Shown: positions 60,330 to 64,000 of the stretch, piece after piece
How positions within the stretch are numbered: position 1 is the stretch's first letter
How the letters are laid out: each line of letters opens with the position of its first letter
DNA from: CAVZBW01 sp963773635
Lineage (GTDB): Bacteria > Actinomycetota > Acidimicrobiia > Acidimicrobiales > RAAP-2
Assembly: GCA_963773635.1 (NCBI GenBank)
Contig: CAVZBW010000005.1
Location: 2,294,001 to 2,358,000 of the forward strand
Length of the DNA stretch: 64,000 nt
Direction of reading: 5' to 3'
Position numbers and translations under genes: made by a program
Notes under the pieces: generated by a model
Told to the model about the DNA's origin: nothing
The model's database searches: none
Seen by the model: the letters and a program-made list of their open reading frames with translations, nothing else

Positions 60330-61340
60330 TCACGGCGAGGCCTGTCTGAGGCTCCCGATACCGAGCGAATCCTCCTCGGCGAGATCTTCGGTCTCCGCCG
60401 GTTCCGGGAGCGACGGACTGGGCGGGTCGTCGAGGAAGCCCAGGGGAGGGACGAAGAACAGGTTGCCGGTGACCGCTGTCGAGAAGTCGAGGATCCGGTC
60501 GTAGTTCCCCGGCGGGTCGCCGACGAACATGTTGGACAGCATCTGCTCGATCACCTCGGGGCTCCGTGCGTAGCAGATGAAGTACGTCCCGAACTCCCGC
60601 GAGCCGACCCTGCCAAAGGGCATGTTGAACCGCATGATCTGGCGCTCGTCCCCGCTCTCGTCGACGATCGTGTTGAGGGCGACGTGGGAGTTGGCGGGTT
60701 TCGCCTCGTCGGGGAGCTCGATGTCGCTGAGCTTGGTGCGACCGATCGCCCGCTCCTGCTCAGCGACGGGCAGCGCATCCCACGCCTCCAGATCGTGGAG
60801 GTATTTTTGGACGACGACGTAGCTTCCTCCAGCGAACTCGGGATCCTCGTCGGCGACGAGGACGGCGTCGCGAGCCGCATTCCCTTCCGGGTTCTCGGTG
60901 CCGTCCACGAAACCGAGCAGGTCGCGCTCGTCGAAGGAGCGGAACCCGTGCACCTCATCGACCACTCGCACGTCCCCGCTGACGCCGTCCGTCAGCCGTT
61001 GGGCAAGCTCGAAGCACAGGTCCATCCGATGCGCCCGGATGTGGAACAGCAAGTCACCGGATGTCGCGGGTGCCCGGTGCCGATGGCCCGTGAACGTGGG
61101 GGTCGGATGCAATCCCCGCGGACGTGCCGGGCCGAAGAGCCGATCCCAGAGATCGGCGCCGATGCCGACCACGCAGGTCAGATCTCCCTCCGGAATCCGA
61201 AATCCAACGGATCGCCGCAGTCCGCTGACGCCCGACAACAGATCACGGATCTCGTCCTCGGATCCGGGCTCGGCGGTCACCGTGAGGAAGATCGCCGATT
61301 CGGTGATCGGCGACAAAATCGCCTGGGGCTCGGTCGGCAC
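60330..61340 (-). CDS. DyP-type heme peroxidase with encapsulin-targeting tail
   Basis: This is a 336-residue dye-decolourising peroxidase. The distal motif GFVDGTENP (near residue 145) holds the catalytic Asp, and the proximal heme-binding His is in NSHVALN; FGTYFICYARSP and the DPPGNYDRILDF end are typical. The C-terminal extension ends DSLGIGSLRQASP, containing the SLGIGSL peptide that directs DyP cargo into encapsulin nanocompartments, after a Pro/Glu-rich linker of about 20 residues. No encapsulin shell gene is in the window. GTG 61340 has a GGGAGC site. It is divergent from the metal ATPase and convergent with TauD. Confidence 0.93.
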   Translation of the reverse strand: MPTEPQAILSPITESAIFLTVTAEPGSEDEIRDLLSGVSGLRRSVGFRIPEGDLTCVVGIGADLWDRLFGPARPRGLHPTPTFTGHRHRAPATSGDLLFHIRAHRMDLCFELAQRLTDGVSGDVRVVDEVHGFRSFDERDLLGFVDGTENPEGNAARDAVLVADEDPEFAGGSYVVVQKYLHDLEAWDALPVAEQERAIGRTKLSDIELPDEAKPANSHVALNTIVDESGDERQIMRFNMPFGRVGSREFGTYFICYARSPEVIEQMLSNMFVGDPPGNYDRILDFSTAVTGNLFFVPPLGFLDDPPSPSLPEPAETEDLAEEDSLGIGSLRQASP

Positions 61341-61431
61341 GGCTGCTCCCTCTCTGGCTCGGCGTCAGCCGATCAATGCTCCGGCTGCACGCGCATTCTC
61401 CCTCGCCGGGGCAGGGGACGCACCTATGGGA

Positions 61432-61487
61432 GGTCTCCTCGGAGACCGGGTCCACCGACCGGCAAGAAGGGGGGTCTGCACGAGACC
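61432..61487. promoter_or_regulatory. Two GGTCT/AGACC palindromes upstream of the metal ATPase
   Basis: GGTCTCC (61432-61438) pairs with GGAGACC (61441-61447), spacer 2, and GGTCT (61473-61477) pairs with AGACC (61483-61487), spacer 5. Both lie in the 192-bp gap between the divergent peroxidase and ATPase genes and share the same half-site, so they look like operators for one regulator. The ATPase -10 box (CACGAT, 61520-61525) lies 33 bp after the second. Confidence 0.5.
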
Positions 61488-61532
61488 TTGGTCCCTTCCC
61501 AACCGTCCTCGACGTCCGGCACGATGAGGCTG

Positions 61533-63944
61533 ATGGGTACGGCCGGCGCACGGCCCGCTGAAGGGTCCTGGTTCTCGGGAAGGCTCAATCTCCTCCTGCT
61601 CGGCGGGACCGTGGCCTTGCTCGGGTCCGGAGGGCTCCTCCATCTGATCGGGTCGGGAAGCACGGGAGACCTCCTGTGGATCGTGGCGGGCTCCCTCGGC
61701 GCTGCCGTCACCCTCTGGTCCATGCTCGAGAGCCTCCGACATGGCCGCCTCGGCATCGACGTCATCGCCTTGCTCGCCCTGGTCGGGGCGCTGGTGGTGG
61801 GCGAGTACCTGGCCGCATCGGTCATCGCGGTCATGGTCGCCAGTGGGCGAGCCCTCGAGGAATGGGCGGCCGGTCGAGCCCGGCGTGATCTCAATGCCCT
61901 GCTCGAACGAGCGCCGACGCAGGCCCATCGCTACGAGGCCGGGTCGCTCCAGACTGTTCCCCTCGACGACGTGAGGATCGGAGACCTGCTCATGGTGGGT
62001 CCCGGAGAGATCGTCCCGGTCGACGGGACGGTGCAGATCGCGACTGCGGTGATCGATGAATCCGCCCTCACCGGCGAGGCCCTCCCCGTCGAACGCTCGG
62101 CCGGAGAGGCCGTCCGTAGCGGAGCCGTCAACTCGGGAAGCCCCTTCGATCTGCGGGCCACCACGCGGGCGGACGACAGTACCTACGCCGGGATCGTGCG
62201 GCTGGTGGCGAAGGCCGAGGCCTCCCAGGCGCCTTTCGTTCGGCTCGCCGACCGCTACGCGCTGTGGTTCCTCGGCGTGACCCTGTTGGTGGGTGGCGTT
62301 GCGTGGATCCTCGGTGGTGCCTCGCGAGCTGTTGCGGTCCTCGTCGTTGCCACACCATGTCCACTCGTCCTCGCCGCGCCGGTCGCCTTCGTCTCGGGGT
62401 TGTCGTTGGCGGCTCGGCGCGGCGTGGTCATCAAAGGGGGTGCCGTCCTGGAGCGCCTGGCGCGTTGCACGACGGTCCTCCTGGACAAGACGGGCACGCT
62501 CACCGTGGGAGAGCCGGTCCTCTCCTCCATCGTCCCTGCGGGGGCCCTTCCGGCTGAAGAGGTCCTCACCCTCGCCGCCTCCCTCGACCAGGTCTCGCCC
62601 CACGTGTTGGCGAGCGCCGTCGTGCGGGCCGCCGGCCAGCGGTGCGGCCCGCTTGCCCTTCCGACGGACGTCGAGGAGGTTGCGGGCCAGGGCGTCCGAG
62701 GCCTCGTAGACGGGAGACCGGTATCGGTGGGCAAGGCCGCTTGGGTCGGGGCGGTTGGCACGCCACCCTGGGTGCGCGAAGCCCGGCGAAGGGCGCGCAT
62801 CGACGGGGCGCTGACCGTCTTTGTGGGAGCCGACGATCGAGCGGTGGGCGCCCTGCTGTTCGACGATCCGATCCGTCCCGACGCCGCTCGAACGTTGCGA
62901 CGGCTCCGGCGCAACGGCATCGACCGCATCGTGATGGTGACGGGCGACCGGGAGGAGGTCGCGGAGGCCGTGGGGTCCTTCATCGGCGTCGACCAGGTCC
63001 TCGCCGAGCGCACTCCGCCGGAGAAGCTGGAGGCCGTCGAGCTGGAGCGGCGCAACGCGCCGACCATCATGGTGGGCGACGGCATCAACGATGCTCCCGC
63101 ACTGGCGCTCGCCGACGTCGGGGTCGCGATGGGGGCCAGAGGGGCGACGGCGTCCTCGGAAGCGGCGGACGTGGTCCTGGCCGTGGACCGGATCGATCGT
63201 CTGGGTGAGGCCCGCAGCTTGTCCGTACGGACCCGCCGCATCGCCCTCGAGAGCGTGGTCTCGGGGATGGGCATGTCGCTCGCCGCCATGGGACTGGCGG
63301 CGGCCGGGCTGCTGCCGGCCCTCTGGGGCGCCCTGCTCCAGGAGGCCATCGACGTGCTCGTCATTCTCAACGCCATGCGCGTCCTCCGCTGGCGGCCAGC
63401 CGAAGCCCACCTGGGCCAGGCAGATTCTGCGCTGGCGCAGCGGTTCCAGACCGAGCACCGGGCGATCGAGGCCGACCTTCTCCAGCTCAAGGCGACGGCC
63501 GACTCCTTGGGCTCGCTCCCGCCCTCCGAGGCGGTCGGGCGGCTGCGGGCGATCTACGAGCTGCTCCAGCGTGAAGTGCTGCCGCACGAGGAGGCCGAGG
63601 AGACAGTCCTCTATCCGGCCCTCAACCGGGTGCTGGGCGGAGCGGATCCGACCGGACCGATGAGTCGCGGACATGCGGAGATCACCCATCGAATCCGGCG
63701 TCTCGGCCGCTTCCTCGACGAGCTCCGAGACGAGGGGCCCGACGCAGTGGAGACCGCCGACCTCCGCAACCTGCTCTACGGACTCCACGCGATCTTGAGC
63801 CTTCATACTGCGCAGGAAGAGGAGAGCTACCTGTCGCTCGGGGACGGGCCCGATGTCCCGAGCGCTCCGGTCTCCTCTTGCAACGCCTCGACGTCGCTTG
63901 CTCGCAACCCATCCGCGGGTCCGACGCCGCGAGGGACTCGCTAG
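61533..63944 (+). CDS. P1B-5-like metal-transporting ATPase with C-terminal hemerythrin domain
   Basis: This is an 803-residue heavy-metal P-type ATPase. Actuator motif is DESALTGEALPVE, the transport helix has ATPCPLVLAAPVAF (TPC motif, near residue 272), the phosphorylation site is DKTGTLTVG (near 318) and the hinge GDGINDAPAL (near 516). TPC plus a C-terminal hemerythrin-like four-helix domain is the description of the P1B-5 (Nia) group, thought to move nickel or iron. That domain (about 635-770) has TEHRAIEAD, LPHEEAEE, RGHAEITH and LSLHTAQEEE. There is no N-terminal metal-binding domain. ATG 61533 lies 7 nt after CACGAT; ATG 61524 is also in frame. Confidence 0.9.
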   Translation: MGTAGARPAEGSWFSGRLNLLLLGGTVALLGSGGLLHLIGSGSTGDLLWIVAGSLGAAVTLWSMLESLRHGRLGIDVIALLALVGALVVGEYLAASVIAVMVASGRALEEWAAGRARRDLNALLERAPTQAHRYEAGSLQTVPLDDVRIGDLLMVGPGEIVPVDGTVQIATAVIDESALTGEALPVERSAGEAVRSGAVNSGSPFDLRATTRADDSTYAGIVRLVAKAEASQAPFVRLADRYALWFLGVTLLVGGVAWILGGASRAVAVLVVATPCPLVLAAPVAFVSGLSLAARRGVVIKGGAVLERLARCTTVLLDKTGTLTVGEPVLSSIVPAGALPAEEVLTLAASLDQVSPHVLASAVVRAAGQRCGPLALPTDVEEVAGQGVRGLVDGRPVSVGKAAWVGAVGTPPWVREARRRARIDGALTVFVGADDRAVGALLFDDPIRPDAARTLRRLRRNGIDRIVMVTGDREEVAEAVGSFIGVDQVLAERTPPEKLEAVELERRNAPTIMVGDGINDAPALALADVGVAMGARGATASSEAADVVLAVDRIDRLGEARSLSVRTRRIALESVVSGMGMSLAAMGLAAAGLLPALWGALLQEAIDVLVILNAMRVLRWRPAEAHLGQADSALAQRFQTEHRAIEADLLQLKATADSLGSLPPSEAVGRLRAIYELLQREVLPHEEAEETVLYPALNRVLGGADPTGPMSRGHAEITHRIRRLGRFLDELRDEGPDAVETADLRNLLYGLHAILSLHTAQEEESYLSLGDGPDVPSAPVSSCNASTSLARNPSAGPTPRGTR

Positions 63945-64000
63945 CCGAGCACAGCCCGTGCCTCCGCTATCGCATAGACGACCAGCACGTAGGCCGCGAC
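63941..64000 (-). CDS. C-terminal fragment of a membrane protein (runs off window edge)
   Basis: The last 60 bases contain an open frame on the minus strand ending with TAG at 63941-63943. The visible 19 residues, VAAYVLVVYAIAEARAVLG, look like a final membrane helix. The stop overlaps the convergent ATPase stop. Nothing more can be said from so short a piece. Confidence 0.45.
   Translation of the reverse strand, partial: VAAYVLVVYAIAEARAVLG

Noticed and set aside
60684..61523. Plus-strand open frame extending the metal ATPase upstream by about 280 codons
   Set aside because: It is antisense to the DyP peroxidase, which has complete motifs; the ATPase domain starts after 61524.
1..64000. 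tRNA, rRNA, CRISPR array, insertion sequence, prophage
   Set aside because: No cloverleaf-like intergenic sequence, ribosomal motif, regularly spaced repeat or transposase/integrase was seen; all gaps are under about 210 bp.

Overview
This window comes from a very GC-rich, gene-dense bacterium, most likely an actinomycete (Actinomycetota; an Acidimicrobiia-like soil organism is my best guess). The clues are a mycofactocin-type short-chain dehydrogenase, a DyP peroxidase with an encapsulin cargo tail, LAL-type LuxR and cyclase-AAA regulators, a 13E12/DUF222 HNH protein, and many genes that look leaderless (a TAnnnT-like -10 box 6-8 nt before ATG or GTG, with no Shine-Dalgarno). No rRNA, tRNA, CRISPR array, insertion sequence or prophage was seen. 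No gene-free stretch exceeds about 210 bases. Taxonomy is inference.

Layout. 1-3.5 kb: arsenate/chromate resistance (ChrA, running off the edge, plus an ArsR-ArsC fusion), a CADD-like diiron protein and a frameshifted MFS transporter. 3.7-14 kb: mostly single metabolic and envelope genes (chorismate-lyase-like protein, GNAT, DinB, old-yellow-enzyme, two YkuD-type proteins, polysaccharide deacetylase, hydrolase, LysR, methyltransferase, DHA2 exporter). 14-18.4 kb: a large frameshifted cyclase-AAA-TPR regulator divergent from a TetR gene, then a small membrane protein. 18.5-21.3 kb: a patatin gene whose tail overlaps, antisense, a ClC channel gene.

19.8-30.8 kb is the most striking region, a stress-like island: ClC channel, GH15 trehalase/glucoamylase, glucose-dehydrogenase-like SDR, DUF1269 and SHOCT membrane proteins, DUF2252, an LAL/MalT-like regulator, an 82-residue small protein and a YrhK-like membrane protein. 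Five promoters here carry the same roughly 21-bp palindromic element, each 18-19 bp upstream of a -10 box. This looks like a local regulon.

30.9-48.8 kb: metabolism (quinone-oxidoreductase-like MDR, frameshifted HNH protein, epoxide hydrolase, SnoaL, aldo/keto reductase, a hydantoinase/oxoprolinase AB operon with a mycofactocin-type SDR, HAD phosphatase, DUF4436, Rieske oxygenase divergent from an acyl-CoA synthetase, TDT-family transporter). 48.8-51.6 kb: a compact three-gene operon with a DNA methyltransferase fused to an extra domain (frame-broken), a small protein and a protein with a nuclease-like E-x-K signature, a candidate restriction or defence module. 51.8-56 kb: glyoxalase-fold protein, small stress-type protein, and an operon of two methyltransferases, an acyl-CoA dehydrogenase and a cupin. 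56-58.7 kb: sulfide/persulfide detoxification (ArsR-family regulator, persulfide dioxygenase-rhodanese fusion, TauE exporter). 58.7-64 kb: TetR and TauD pair around a palindrome, DyP peroxidase with an encapsulin-targeting tail, and a P1B-5-like metal ATPase with a C-terminal hemerythrin domain.

Four otherwise intact genes are each interrupted by a single frameshift, so indel errors in the assembly are a real possibility.
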